DNA of 64,000 bases from the NCBI GenBank assembly GCA_015234525.1, contig JADGMX010000041.1:186001-250000 (forward strand), given 5' to 3'. The translations under genes and the position numbers were made by a program. Origin of the DNA: Flavobacterium sp. (GTDB lineage Bacteria; Bacteroidota; Bacteroidia; Flavobacteriales; Flavobacteriaceae). Positions 51,535-60,095 of the stretch are shown here, piece by piece (position 1 is the first letter of the stretch; the number at the start of each line of letters is the position of its first letter). Under the pieces are notes generated by a model. That model did not search any database, had not been told where the DNA came from, and was given only the letters and a program-made list of their open reading frames with translations.

Positions 51535-53690
51535 ACGTGCTGCGCTAATACTTTGTAGAAATCCTCCGGATTAAACGGTTTGGTAAGCACCGCGTTCATT
51601 CCGTATGACAAAAGCATCTCCCGGTTTTCATTAAGCGAAATTGCGGTAAGCGCGATGATTCTGGTATGCGAATCAAATGTTCGAATGGTTTGGGTAGCGA
51701 TAGTTCCGTTGATTCCGGGTAAGTGAACGTCCATCAATACAAGGTCGTAATAATCGTTTTTCACCGCCTCAATCGCATCTTCACCATTGTCGACGATCGT
51801 ACACAACATCTTCTTGTTTTCGAGCATTTTTTTGGTGATCATCTGATTGATCTTATTGTCCTCGACTAACAGGACTTTTTTGTTGACAAATACCGTTTCG
51901 TCGTATTCCTTATCGTTCTCAAACGGCATTTCACTACCGATTTTGAACTTTAACGAAAATGAAAACGTCGATCCTTTTCCAACTTTACTCTCAAGTCTGA
52001 TCTGACCGCCAAGTATTTCGATTAATTTTTTGACAATGTTCAAACCAAGACCGGTACCGCCGTATTTGCGGTTAATCTCAATCGATCCCTGTGCAAAACT
52101 GTCGAACACTGCTTCCTGACGATCTTCGGGAATTCCGATTCCGGTATCGACAATTTTAAAGTAAACCGATGTGTGTTCGTCATCAACCGACATTAATTTT
52201 GCGATCACCTTAACTTCGCCGTTTTTGGTGAATTTAAGCGCGTTATTAATCAGGTTGATAAAAATCTGCGAAAGCTTTGTCGGATCGCCAAGCAAGTTGT
52301 CCGGAATGCTTTGGTCGATGTCGATGATGTATTTGTTGTTGTTGGCGAGCGCCATTTCCTTGAGCGAATTCTGGATGTTCTCAAGCAATAATTTTAAGTT
52401 GAAATTTATCTGCTCGGGAACAATCACACTAGATTCGATTCGGTTTATTTCAAGGATTTCGTTGATGAATGTCAGCAGGTAATTTCCTGAAAATTTCAGC
52501 GATGTGAGATAATTCATCTGCGACTTCTTCGGATTTTCCTCCAAAAGCAAGTGCGTGATTCCGTTGATGGCATTGAGCGGCGTGCGGAGTTCGTGACTAA
52601 CGGTTGAAAGAAATTCGGCTCGCGCTTTTGAAGCTTTTTCGGCTCTGTCTTTGGCAATCTGAAGTTCACTGTTTTTCTCTTTCAGCATCAAATTCGACTG
52701 CGTTCGGATGATATTGTTTTTGTATAAGGACAAACTGAGCAGCGACAAAATGCAGATCAACGCAATGGCCAGAATGCTGATCACTTTATTCAATCGGTTG
52801 TCCTTTTCCTGCTGATCGTTTCGGCGGTTCATCTCAGCGATCATCTTGAGTTTTTCACCTTCTTTAAACTGATTGTAATCTTCTGTTCCCAATCGCTCCT
52901 GATCGGTGCGCGAAATGCTGTCAACAAGTTCCAAATGCTGTTTTAAGTACAAATACGCATTTTTGATATCCGACATTTCGTTTGAAACATCACTCATCGC
53001 CTTTAAAATCTTTGATCTTAAATCGACGTTTTGAGTCTGCACGTTGAGTTCAAGTGCGCGTTTCAAATAGTTTAGCGCCAGGTTACTCCGGCTCCGATCA
53101 GCCTCAATCAATCCCATCTGAAAAAGCGCTTCAGCTTTAATCTTATAGGGATCGTTTGGGTCTGCAATGATGGTATTGAAGATTTGTGTGGCGAGTCGGC
53201 TTTTGCCTTTGGCTTGATAAACGATTCCTTTCTGAAGATTTACCAATACGATGGCATCCGGAATTTTTATCGTTTGGTAAATTTTAATCGCCTTGTTGAA
53301 ATTGGATTCGGCGACCGAGTAATCTTCTTTTTGCATATAGCTCAAACCGAGTTGATAATAGGCGTAAGCTTGATCATCAGACGGATTGAATGTATTGTAA
53401 AGTGCGATGCTTTTGTTGAAACTTTCTATGGCGTCGCTATATTTTCGGAGTTCGAAATACGTTGACCCAAGTCGCGACCAAGCTTCAGCTTCTGCTCTTG
53501 GCATTCCGTGCGACCGGGCAAAATCAATGGCGTTCTGAGTATACTCTAAAGTATTTCGGAAGTTATTAATCGAGGTGCTGTAATTTGCCATCTGCATGTA
53601 ATAACTTACGCTGTCAATCGGTTCATTTGATTGACGCTGGGCTTGTAGAAGCGACACCGTTAAAAGCAGAAAAGTCAGTAAAAACCTCAT
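51531..53690 (-). CDS. Hybrid sensor histidine kinase with TPR sensor region
   Basis: The 719-residue protein has a signal peptide, about six TPR repeats in the periplasm (about 30-250), a transmembrane helix (about 300-320), a coiled coil and a HisKA domain with phosphoacceptor His in STVSHELRTPLNA. The HATPase domain has NALKFTKNGEV, DTGIGIP and GTGLGLNIV. A C-terminal receiver (about 595-715) has DLVLMDVHLPG and KPFNP. This layout is common for two-component regulators of Bacteroidota. The target regulator and signal are unknown. Confidence 0.93.
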   Translation of the reverse strand: MRFLLTFLLLTVSLLQAQRQSNEPIDSVSYYMQMANYSTSINNFRNTLEYTQNAIDFARSHGMPRAEAEAWSRLGSTYFELRKYSDAIESFNKSIALYNTFNPSDDQAYAYYQLGLSYMQKEDYSVAESNFNKAIKIYQTIKIPDAIVLVNLQKGIVYQAKGKSRLATQIFNTIIADPNDPYKIKAEALFQMGLIEADRSRSNLALNYLKRALELNVQTQNVDLRSKILKAMSDVSNEMSDIKNAYLYLKQHLELVDSISRTDQERLGTEDYNQFKEGEKLKMIAEMNRRNDQQEKDNRLNKVISILAIALICILSLLSLSLYKNNIIRTQSNLMLKEKNSELQIAKDRAEKASKARAEFLSTVSHELRTPLNAINGITHLLLEENPKKSQMNYLTSLKFSGNYLLTFINEILEINRIESSVIVPEQINFNLKLLLENIQNSLKEMALANNNKYIIDIDQSIPDNLLGDPTKLSQIFINLINNALKFTKNGEVKVIAKLMSVDDEHTSVYFKIVDTGIGIPEDRQEAVFDSFAQGSIEINRKYGGTGLGLNIVKKLIEILGGQIRLESKVGKGSTFSFSLKFKIGSEMPFENDKEYDETVFVNKKVLLVEDNKINQMITKKMLENKKMLCTIVDNGEDAIEAVKNDYYDLVLMDVHLPGINGTIATQTIRTFDSHTRIIALTAISLNENREMLLSYGMNAVLTKPFNPEDFYKVLAQHV

Positions 53691-53722
53691 TAAAAAGTTT
53701 CAGTTAAGGGCTTCAAATATAG

Positions 53723-54724
53723 CTAATTATTTTGGTTGGCTGAAAGTAAAACCAGATCAATTAATCGTGACGAGTATCCGATCTCGTTGTCATACCAACC
53801 TACGACTTTCACCATTTTCCCTATTGCTGATGTGAGCTGAGCATCGAAAAGGCACGAGTTTCGGTTGCCGATAATATCAATTGAAACAACCGGATCTTCA
53901 GTATAAGCGAGAATATTTTTTAAACTGCCCTCTGAAGCTTTTTTAAACGCGTGATTAATTTCTTCAATCGAAACTTCGCGTTTCACATAACACGTAATGT
54001 CTGTCAGCGATCCGTCGGGAACGGGAACCCTGATTCCGCTGCCGCCGATTTTCCCTTCCATTTCCGGAAAAATTTTTGTGATTGCTTTCGCGGCACCGGT
54101 CGTTGTTGGCACAATTGATTGGCCGGCTGCACGCGCACGACGAAGATCGCGGTGCGGTTGATCATGCAGACTTTGGTCCGTAGTATACGAGTGAACGGTC
54201 GTGATGTACGCTTGCTCAATTCCGCATAACTCGTCGATGATCATTACCATCGGCGCTGCGTTGTTGGTTGTACAACTCGCATTCGAGATAATGATTTCCG
54301 AACCATCCAGGATATGTTCATTCACACCCATCACTACGGTTTTAATCGCGTCAGTTTCAGATGGCGCCGATAGAATTACTTTTTTTGCACCCGAAGAAAT
54401 GTGCTGATAGATATCTTCATAGGTTTTGTGTTTTCCGGTGGATTCGATCACAAAATCAATGTCGAGCGATTTCCAGTCGAGGTTGCTGATTTTCTTTTCG
54501 CTAAAAAACGGATAAATTTTTTCGTTAACGATGATGGCTTGATCCATGGATGAACACGCCAAAGGCAAAACCCCATGAATGCTGTCATATTTCAGCAAAT
54601 GAGCCATTGTTTTCGGATCGGAAATATCGTTGATGGCGACAACTTCAATTGTCGGGTGATCAAGCAAAAGACGAAAGAGATTTCTTCCGATTCGGCCGAA
54701 GCCATTTATTGCAACTTTGATCAT
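53723..54724 (-). CDS. gap: Glyceraldehyde-3-phosphate dehydrogenase, type I
   Basis: The 333-residue enzyme has INGFGRIGRN, the catalytic Cys in SNASCTTNN, His in HSYTTDQ and NEIGYSSR near the end. The loop before the phosphate sites reads HDQPHRDLRRARAA, which resembles the GapB/Gap2 type (anabolic, able to use NADP) rather than the DGPSxKDWRGGR loop of the main glycolytic enzyme. That division is inferred. It is downstream of lipA but likely has its own promoter. Confidence 0.92.
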   Translation of the reverse strand: MIKVAINGFGRIGRNLFRLLLDHPTIEVVAINDISDPKTMAHLLKYDSIHGVLPLACSSMDQAIIVNEKIYPFFSEKKISNLDWKSLDIDFVIESTGKHKTYEDIYQHISSGAKKVILSAPSETDAIKTVVMGVNEHILDGSEIIISNASCTTNNAAPMVMIIDELCGIEQAYITTVHSYTTDQSLHDQPHRDLRRARAAGQSIVPTTTGAAKAITKIFPEMEGKIGGSGIRVPVPDGSLTDITCYVKREVSIEEINHAFKKASEGSLKNILAYTEDPVVSIDIIGNRNSCLFDAQLTSAIGKMVKVVGWYDNEIGYSSRLIDLVLLSANQNN

Positions 54725-54834
54725 TTATGAAATCAGGTATTAGGTTTGGCGGAAAGGGTTAAAGGTTGAAGGTGGAAGAAGTAAAGGGTTAAGGTTAAAG
54801 GATGAAGTGTTTGCAACTCTTCAAATTCCCTAAT

Positions 54835-54912
54835 TTCACATTGCTACATTTTCACATTGCTACATTGCTACATTTTCAAATCTTCAAATTTTCAAATTCA
54901 CATTGCTCCATT
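54835..54912. repeat. Octamer tandem repeat GCTACATT/TTCACATT, array 2
   Basis: Units TTCACATT, GCTACATT, TTCACATT, GCTACATT, GCTACATT, then TTCAAATC-like degenerate units and CACATTGC. The array begins right after the lipA stop and extends toward the gap gene start. Confidence 0.75.
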
Positions 54913-54913
54913 T

Positions 54914-55783
54914 TTACAAAATATGCTTCTGAGCTTTGTATGAACTCCGCACCAGCGCGCCACTTTCAACGTGTCGGAAACCCATTTCCAAACCGATTTT
55001 TTCGTATTTCGCAAATTGATCCGGCGTGATAAATTCCTTCACCGGCAAATGCTTCTTACTCGGCTGCAAATATTGACCGATGGTTACCACGTCAACATCA
55101 GCATCGCGAAGGTCACGCATGGTTTGGATTACCTCTTCCTCGAGTTCGCCAAGTCCGAGCATAATCCCCGATTTTGTACGGCGAATTCCCTGTTGTTTCA
55201 GATATTTCAAAACGGCGAGGCTTCGGTCGTATTTTGCCTGAATCCGCACCTCACGCGTTAAACGTCGAACGGTTTCCATGTTGTGCGAAACCACTTCGGG
55301 ATTAGCTTCAACAATTCGGTCTATAATTTTTTCGACACCTTGAAAATCAGGAATCAGGGTTTCAAGTGTGGTGTTCGGATTCATTCGGCGAATTGCACGA
55401 ACGGTTTCGTACCAAATAATCGAACCCATGTCTTTTAGATCATCGCGGTCAACGCTGGTTACAACGGCGTGCTTGATGTTCATGATCTTGATTGAACGCG
55501 CTACTTTTTCCGGCTCATCCCAATCCACAGTTTCAGGTCTTCCGGTTTTTACACCACAAAAACCACATGAACGTGTGCAGATATTACCCAAAATCATAAA
55601 CGTTGCGGTTCCTTCGCCCCAGCATTCGCCCATGTTCGGACAACTTCCCGAGGTGCAAATGGTGTTGAGCTTATATTTATCTACAAGTCCGCGAAGCTCA
55701 GTGTATTTTTGCCCGATCGGCAGTTTTACTTTGAGCCATTTCGGCTTGGCAGTCTTTATTGATGTGCTTAATACGTCTTCCAT
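54914..55783 (-). CDS. lipA: Lipoyl synthase
   Basis: Radical SAM enzyme that inserts two sulfurs into octanoyl groups. The 289-residue protein has the auxiliary cluster cysteines [13 protein letters not shown] and the radical SAM motif CTRSCGFC, both at the N-terminus, followed by [19 protein letters not shown] and MLGLGE, and a C-terminal serine in LVRSSYKA. Both [4Fe-4S] sites are complete. An exact -7 element lies upstream at 55803-55810. Confidence 0.97.
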   Translation of the reverse strand: MEDVLSTSIKTAKPKWLKVKLPIGQKYTELRGLVDKYKLNTICTSGSCPNMGECWGEGTATFMILGNICTRSCGFCGVKTGRPETVDWDEPEKVARSIKIMNIKHAVVTSVDRDDLKDMGSIIWYETVRAIRRMNPNTTLETLIPDFQGVEKIIDRIVEANPEVVSHNMETVRRLTREVRIQAKYDRSLAVLKYLKQQGIRRTKSGIMLGLGELEEEVIQTMRDLRDADVDVVTIGQYLQPSKKHLPVKEFITPDQFAKYEKIGLEMGFRHVESGALVRSSYKAQKHIL

Positions 55784-55802
55784 AAGGAAATTTTTGAGGT
55801 CA

Positions 55803-55810
55803 CAAAGATA
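55803..55810 (-). promoter_or_regulatory. -7 element of lipA
   Basis: TATCTTTG on the minus strand, 19 bases before the ATG at 55783. Confidence 0.6.
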
Positions 55811-55878
55811 CGGATTTAATGTTTTATAATTCGGTTTGATTGGGCGACATTGGAGCGCTAAAAGTTTCGATATTATTT

Positions 55879-55969
55879 ATTTTAGAAGCTAATCCCGCTT
55901 TTCGCTATATCTTTTTTTGTCGTCGCAAACTCCTAAAAAAAAGGATGCCGCTTCAATCGGGGCTAGGGC
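55879..55969 (-). repeat. Intergenic hairpin repeat, copy F (- orientation)
   Basis: On the plus strand ATTTTAGAAGCT, then CCCGCTTTTCGCTATATC, an AT stem CTTTTTTT/AAAAAAAG (55911-55918 with 55936-55943), GGATGCCGCTTCAATCG and GGGCTAGGGC. It lies in a divergent gap between lipA and the PhnA-like gene. Confidence 0.85.
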
Positions 55970-56008
55970 ATTTGAACTTCGATGTATGTGAAATCTTAAA
56001 ACATTTTC

Positions 56009-56016
56009 TATTTTTG
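56009..56016 (+). promoter_or_regulatory. -7 element of the PhnA-like gene
   Basis: TATTTTTG matches TAnnTTTG exactly, 17 bases before the ATG at 56034. Confidence 0.55.
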
Positions 56017-56033
56017 TCCAAACTCAAAATATC

Positions 56034-56243
56034 ATGGAAGTAAAAGACAGTAACGGTAATGTTTTGCAAGATGGCGATTCGGTGACCGTAATCAAAGATT
56101 TGAAAGTTCGCGGATCATCTGATGTGATCAAACGCGGAACAATGGTTAAAAACATTCGCCTTACCGACGATCCGGCAGAAATCGATTGCCGCGTCAACAA
56201 AACTGCAATGGTCCTGAGAACCGAATTTGTGAAAAAAGCCTAA
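56034..56243 (+). CDS. PhnA/YjdM C-terminal domain protein
   Basis: The 69-residue protein consists only of the PhnA-type SH3-like domain: [37 protein letters not shown] and TEFVKKA. It lacks the N-terminal zinc ribbon of longer family members. The alkylphosphonate name of the family is historical; function unknown. Its stop overlaps the start of the next small gene (TAATG). Confidence 0.85.
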   Translation: MEVKDSNGNVLQDGDSVTVIKDLKVRGSSDVIKRGTMVKNIRLTDDPAEIDCRVNKTAMVLRTEFVKKA

Positions 56244-56443
56244 TGAGCCCCAAGTACAAAACCATCTTGATTCAGTTCTTTGTTACCGGAATAATCTTCG
56301 GTGCATTTATGGCTGCATTTGATTATTACGATACAGGTTCGTTTAATTGGTTAAAATTTGCCGTTATGGGGATAGGTTTCGGATCGTTCAACGCGATTCT
56401 CGCCGCATACAATTACAACAAACAAAAAGCCGATAAACAGTAA
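56243..56443 (+). CDS. Small membrane protein, 66 residues
   Basis: [20 protein letters not shown] starts a protein with two transmembrane helices (about 8-27 and 35-55) and a Lys-rich tail. The longer frame upstream was rejected because the ATG at 56243 overlaps the PhnA-like stop. I do not recognise a family. A strong terminator follows. Confidence 0.75.
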   Translation: MSPKYKTILIQFFVTGIIFGAFMAAFDYYDTGSFNWLKFAVMGIGFGSFNAILAAYNYNKQKADKQ

Positions 56444-56446
56444 CAG

Positions 56447-56476
56447 AAAAATGCCTTCTTTACGGAAGGCATTTTT
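56447..56476. terminator. Bidirectional terminator
   Basis: AAAAATGCCTTC (56447-56458) pairs with GAAGGCATTTTT (56465-56476) around a 6-base loop. It ends the small operon on the plus strand and the tonB-like gene on the minus strand. Confidence 0.88.
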
Positions 56477-56477
56477 T

Positions 56478-57308
56478 TTAGTTCATCACTACAACCACCG
56501 GCAAACTATAAGCTGTTCGAACCGGTTGACCTTTGTATATTCCCGGTTTCCACTTTGTTTTAAGCGATTTTAAAACACGGATGGCTTCTTTTCCCAATCC
56601 GTATCCGGGATCGTTTGGAACTTTGATTTCCGTCATCGTTCCGTCTTTTTCAATTACAAACGACACATAAACTTTAATGGTTCGGTGAGTGTCGATTTCG
56701 GGTTTTGCAAAATTGCGACTGATGTAATTGTAAAATTTATTGATTCCGCCCGGAAATTCAGGTTGCTTGTCTAAAGTTGCAGTGCCACGTGGTCCTTCAA
56801 TCGCTCCTGTTTCGCCGCCGCCGGTATTTGTTGTGGCAGACGTAGTTGTCCCGCTTCCCGATCCGGTTGCAATACCAAGATCGCTTCCGGTTGCTTCATT
56901 GTCAGTCTGATTGTTTTGATTGTTTGGTGCGATATTTTGCTCGGCATCAATCGCACGCACCACTTCCGGATCGACAAGAGCAACATCTTCCTGGTTTTCA
57001 TCAGCTTCTTGCTTCCGGCTAACCGGCGCTGCTGCCTGAGTTGGTTCTTGCGGTTTGGGTTGAGGAAGTTCTATGTTTGACAATTCAACCGGAGTTGCCA
57101 ACGGCGAGTAAATCTCGCTGTCTGAAACCGTTGTCCGCGAGAGCAAAACGGCAGTCATCACAACAGCTACAATGCTAACGCCAATTAAAAATGCGAATAG
57201 AGTGGTGGTCGGACTTTCGCGTCTCAATTGGTACGCACCGTATTTTTGGTTACGGCCTTCGAATACCAAATCGAGCCATTTCTGATCTAAAATGTCAACA
57301 CTTTTCAT
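56478..57308 (-). CDS. Energy transducer TonB family protein
   Basis: TonB transmits the proton-motive force from ExbBD to outer-membrane receptors. The 276-residue protein has one transmembrane helix (about 37-57), a long Pro/Gln/Asn-rich periplasmic linker, and a C-terminal TonB domain (about 185-276) with FPGGINKFYNYISRNF and YVSFVIEKDGTM, KSLKTKWKPGIYKGQPVR. The N-terminal text KWLDLVFEGRNQKYGAYQLRR is typical of flavobacterial TonB-like proteins. No exbB/exbD is adjacent. Confidence 0.92.
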   Translation of the reverse strand: MKSVDILDQKWLDLVFEGRNQKYGAYQLRRESPTTTLFAFLIGVSIVAVVMTAVLLSRTTVSDSEIYSPLATPVELSNIELPQPKPQEPTQAAAPVSRKQEADENQEDVALVDPEVVRAIDAEQNIAPNNQNNQTDNEATGSDLGIATGSGSGTTTSATTNTGGGETGAIEGPRGTATLDKQPEFPGGINKFYNYISRNFAKPEIDTHRTIKVYVSFVIEKDGTMTEIKVPNDPGYGLGKEAIRVLKSLKTKWKPGIYKGQPVRTAYSLPVVVVMN

Positions 57309-57411
57309 AAGATTTGAATTACTTGGTTAGGTATCAGTGTTGCATAAAAGGTCTTTTAACATATAACTAAGAAAATGTGTAAAAAATTGTACGGATGTGA
57401 AATTCAGAGAG

Positions 57412-57520
57412 AATGTAACAATGTAACAATGTAGCAATGTAGCAATTTGAAAATTCAGGAAATGTAACAGTGTAACAATGTAACAATGTAACAATGTGAC
57501 AATGTGACAATGTGACAATG
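57412..57520. repeat. Octamer tandem repeat AATGTRRC, array 3 (longest)
   Basis: Four units (AATGTAAC, AATGTAAC, AATGTAGC, AATGTAGC), a short unrelated piece, then seven more (AATGTAAC, AGTGTAAC, two AATGTAAC and three AATGTGAC). Its orientation on the plus strand is opposite to arrays 1 and 2. It lies between the sigma factor stop and the tonB-like start, in the 295-base gap 57309-57603, which otherwise holds nothing recognisable. Confidence 0.85.
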
Positions 57521-57603
57521 ATGAATTTGAAGATATACCGGTTTGAAAATTGAGAAGACCTTATATCATAAAAACACGCGGCACTTAATTTTCAAATTTA
57601 CGC

Positions 57604-58155
57604 TCACCGCTTGCTGCGGATAATGTCTGCAAGTAGGTTTTTCGCGCGAAGAAGTTTAATCTTAACGTTACTTAACGGTTCGCCGAGTTCATCTGCGATT
57701 TCCTGATAACTGAGTTCCTGAAAATAGCGAAGCTGGATCACTTCCTGGTAATGTGGTTTGAGTTCCTTGATGCATTCAAGTAGCCTTGCGAGGTTTTGTT
57801 TGCGGATCAGCTCATCTTCGGCAGATAATGTCGTGTCAGGGATGTTGTTTGCAAAATGATCATCATCGGTGGTGATGTCGATAAAATGCGTATTCTTTCG
57901 CTTTCGCAACATATCGATATGGACATTCTTTGCAATTGCAATCAGCCAGGTGTTAAACTGAAATTCTGGCTGATAGGTGTGAAGTTTGTCAAACGCTTTT
58001 GCAAAAGTCTCAATTACGATATCTTCAGTGTCGGTTTCGTTTTCGGTTCGTTTAAGCATAAAACCGTACACTTCATTCCAATAACTATCCAATAGAAAAG
58101 TAAAAGCCGATTGATCGCCGGTTTTTGCTTTGTCTATGTATGAGTTTATTTCCAA
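57604..58155 (-). CDS. ECF-type RNA polymerase sigma factor
   Basis: The 183-residue protein starts at a TTG (58155) giving LEINSYIDKAKTGDQ; the longer frame upstream runs through the glycosyltransferase and was rejected. Region 2 shows DTEDIVIETFAKAFDKLHTY and FNTWLIAIAKNVHID; region 4 shows LSYQEIADELGEPLSNVK. No anti-sigma factor is adjacent; the only partner is the glycosyltransferase upstream, with which it overlaps by 10 bases. Regulon unknown. Confidence 0.87.
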   Translation of the reverse strand: MEINSYIDKAKTGDQSAFTFLLDSYWNEVYGFMLKRTENETDTEDIVIETFAKAFDKLHTYQPEFQFNTWLIAIAKNVHIDMLRKRKNTHFIDITTDDDHFANNIPDTTLSAEDELIRKQNLARLLECIKELKPHYQEVIQLRYFQELSYQEIADELGEPLSNVKIKLLRAKNLLADIIRSKR

Positions 58156-59252
58156 TGTACCGGTTTTGAAAAAATATTGCTGAAGAAAACGTTGAGTTGA
58201 GTAAAGATAAGCACAATTTCGATGAAAGGAAACCAATAAATTACATCTTTTTCTTTTAGTTTTCCCGCCGCAAACCCAAGCGTAATCCATGCAAAAAGAT
58301 ATCTGAATCCGATTAGCGCCAACACGATAATCCACTGATGCATAAAGGAAAGAAGTACGATTGGTAGCAAAACAAACAAAAGTTGAGTGGTGTAAAATGC
58401 GCCAAGCTGCAATTTGTCTGAAAACTTATAATGTCCGGCAGTCGATACATGTCGGCGTTTTTGAGTAAACCAATCTTTAAAGGTTTTCTTTGGCTCCGAA
58501 TACGTAAAGCTCTGCGGTGAAAATGAGATCGTCGTATTTTTGCGGTCAGCGGCCTGATTGATAAAAAGATCATCATCGCCAGACCGGATTTTCATATGGT
58601 CGATAAAACCGTTGACTTTAAAAAATTCCTCACGTTTGTAAGCCAGGTTTCTGCCAACACCCATATATGGTTTTCCGGCTTTTGCCCATGAAAAATACTG
58701 AACAGCCGTAAGCATGGTTTCAAAGCGGATGAGTTTGTTCAGAATGGAATTCGGGATTTTCTCGTAAGCACCATAACCAAGGACAATGGTTTTGTTGAGC
58801 GTAAAATTAGAGCTCATTTCCTTGATCCACTGATTTGATACCGGATGACAATCGGCGTCCGTGAATAAAAGGTATTCGTATTTGGCTGCTTTGATTCCGA
58901 GTGTCAACGCAAACTTCTTATTTCCCCAAAACGCTTCGTTATTTTTAACTTTTACCAACTTTACATTCGAATATTGTTTTTCGAACGCCTCGAATAGATC
59001 AAGTGTATCATCGCTTGAAGCGTCGTCAATTAAAACAATTTCGAAATCGGGATAATCCTGTTCAGCAAGCATCGGTACGAACCGCGCTACGTTTTCAGCT
59101 TCGTTTTTGGCACACACGATCACCGAAACAGGAATGCGTTTAAGCGAATTTTTTTGTGCTTTCGCAAATGCGAATTTTCCGAAAATGCCGATGTAGTAAA
59201 ACAACTGAATGGCAACAACGCCGATAAAAATGTAGAAAGTAATGGTCAGCAT
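58146..59252 (-). CDS. Glycosyltransferase family 2, membrane-bound
   Basis: The 368-residue protein has an N-terminal membrane helix, a GT-A domain with VSVIVCAKNEAENV, the metal-binding DADCHP and GSDDDL-like RSGDDDLFINQ, the WFTQKRRH motif (QxxRW type) and two or three C-terminal transmembrane helices (about 280-345). This is the layout of processive or lipid-linked family-2 enzymes. The product is unknown. It is the first gene of a two-gene unit with the sigma factor. Confidence 0.92.
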   Translation of the reverse strand: MLTITFYIFIGVVAIQLFYYIGIFGKFAFAKAQKNSLKRIPVSVIVCAKNEAENVARFVPMLAEQDYPDFEIVLIDDASSDDTLDLFEAFEKQYSNVKLVKVKNNEAFWGNKKFALTLGIKAAKYEYLLFTDADCHPVSNQWIKEMSSNFTLNKTIVLGYGAYEKIPNSILNKLIRFETMLTAVQYFSWAKAGKPYMGVGRNLAYKREEFFKVNGFIDHMKIRSGDDDLFINQAADRKNTTISFSPQSFTYSEPKKTFKDWFTQKRRHVSTAGHYKFSDKLQLGAFYTTQLLFVLLPIVLLSFMHQWIIVLALIGFRYLFAWITLGFAAGKLKEKDVIYWFPFIEIVLIFTQLNVFFSNIFSKPVHWK

Positions 59253-59280
59253 ATAAGCAGTTTGTTTTAAAAAACGTGTG

Positions 59281-59288
59281 CAAAGGTA
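59281..59288 (-). promoter_or_regulatory. -7 element of the glycosyltransferase/sigma operon
   Basis: TACCTTTG on the minus strand matches TAnnTTTG exactly, 28 bases before the ATG at 59252. Confidence 0.5.
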
Positions 59289-59372
59289 AGCAATGTAATT
59301 ACTACTTAGTAATATGTAATGGCTAATTAATTTTTATTGATTTCAGCCGTAAAATTCGCAACAAAAATTCGG

Positions 59373-59380
59373 TACATTTG
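59373..59380 (+). promoter_or_regulatory. -7 element of the T9SS type A protein gene
   Basis: TACATTTG matches TAnnTTTG exactly, 18 bases before the ATG at 59399; it covers an alternative TTG start. Confidence 0.55.
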
Positions 59381-59398
59381 CTTAAAATCGAATTGGTT

Positions 59399-60091
59399 AT
59401 GCTGAAAAAATACGTTATTTTCTTACTGTTTGCACTGTCAGTAAATGCGGTTGCCCAAACACAGCTTACTGAGAATAGTTGGTATCTAAGGACGTTGGTT
59501 CTCGACAACGAAGTTTATGAATCGCCCATTCCACACAGCGATGCGGTATTGTATTTTTCAAATAATCAGGCGGTGCTCCAACACGTGCAGTGCGAGGAAG
59601 TCTTCGTCGTCGATTCTAATGCAACTGAAACCACATTTACCATGGCGCATCCCGGTGCAACGCTCCTCGGGTTTGGCTGTAGTCCCGAAGCGACACTATG
59701 GTATTTTAGGGATTATTTATTTTACGATGCTGATCAGGCAGATCCAAAAACTTTTTCTTATGAAATCATTTCAGAAGACAATCATCTCGAAATGATTGTG
59801 ACCAATTCAGATGGTGATAAAGCGTACTATGCCAATAATCCGTTAGCGATTTCGGAAAGCTACCAAAACCGAATCAGTTTTTATCCGAATCCGGCGCACG
59901 AAAATCTGATGTTTTCAGGGGTCGACCGACTCCAAAACGTTTCAATTTACGATATTGTCGGACATAGAGTCATGACGATTGCAGAGGCGATAAACGGTAT
60001 CGATATCAGTCAACTTTCCGGCGGTACTTACATTGTTAAAGCGGAACTGGAAAGCGGCAATTCAGTTACCACCAAACTTCTGAAACTATAG
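59399..60091 (+). CDS. Exported protein with T9SS type A sorting domain
   Basis: The 230-residue protein has a signal peptide (MLKKYVIFLLFALSVNAVAQ), a lipocalin-like middle part (about 25-150, ENSWYLRTLVLDNEVYES) and a C-terminal sorting domain (about 158-230): YQNRISFYPNPAHENLMF, SIYDIVGHRVMT and GGTYIVKAELESG...TTKLLKL. The domain directs export through the T9SS. Function unknown. Its stop is 4 bases before repeat copy G. Confidence 0.88.
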   Translation: MLKKYVIFLLFALSVNAVAQTQLTENSWYLRTLVLDNEVYESPIPHSDAVLYFSNNQAVLQHVQCEEVFVVDSNATETTFTMAHPGATLLGFGCSPEATLWYFRDYLFYDADQADPKTFSYEIISEDNHLEMIVTNSDGDKAYYANNPLAISESYQNRISFYPNPAHENLMFSGVDRLQNVSIYDIVGHRVMTIAEAINGIDISQLSGGTYIVKAELESGNSVTTKLLKL

Positions 60092-60095
60092 GTTT

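Noticed and set aside
57604..58335. Sigma factor with about 60 extra N-terminal residues
   Set aside because: The extension overlaps the glycosyltransferase gene in another frame and has no sigma-like features; the TTG at 58155 fits the family.
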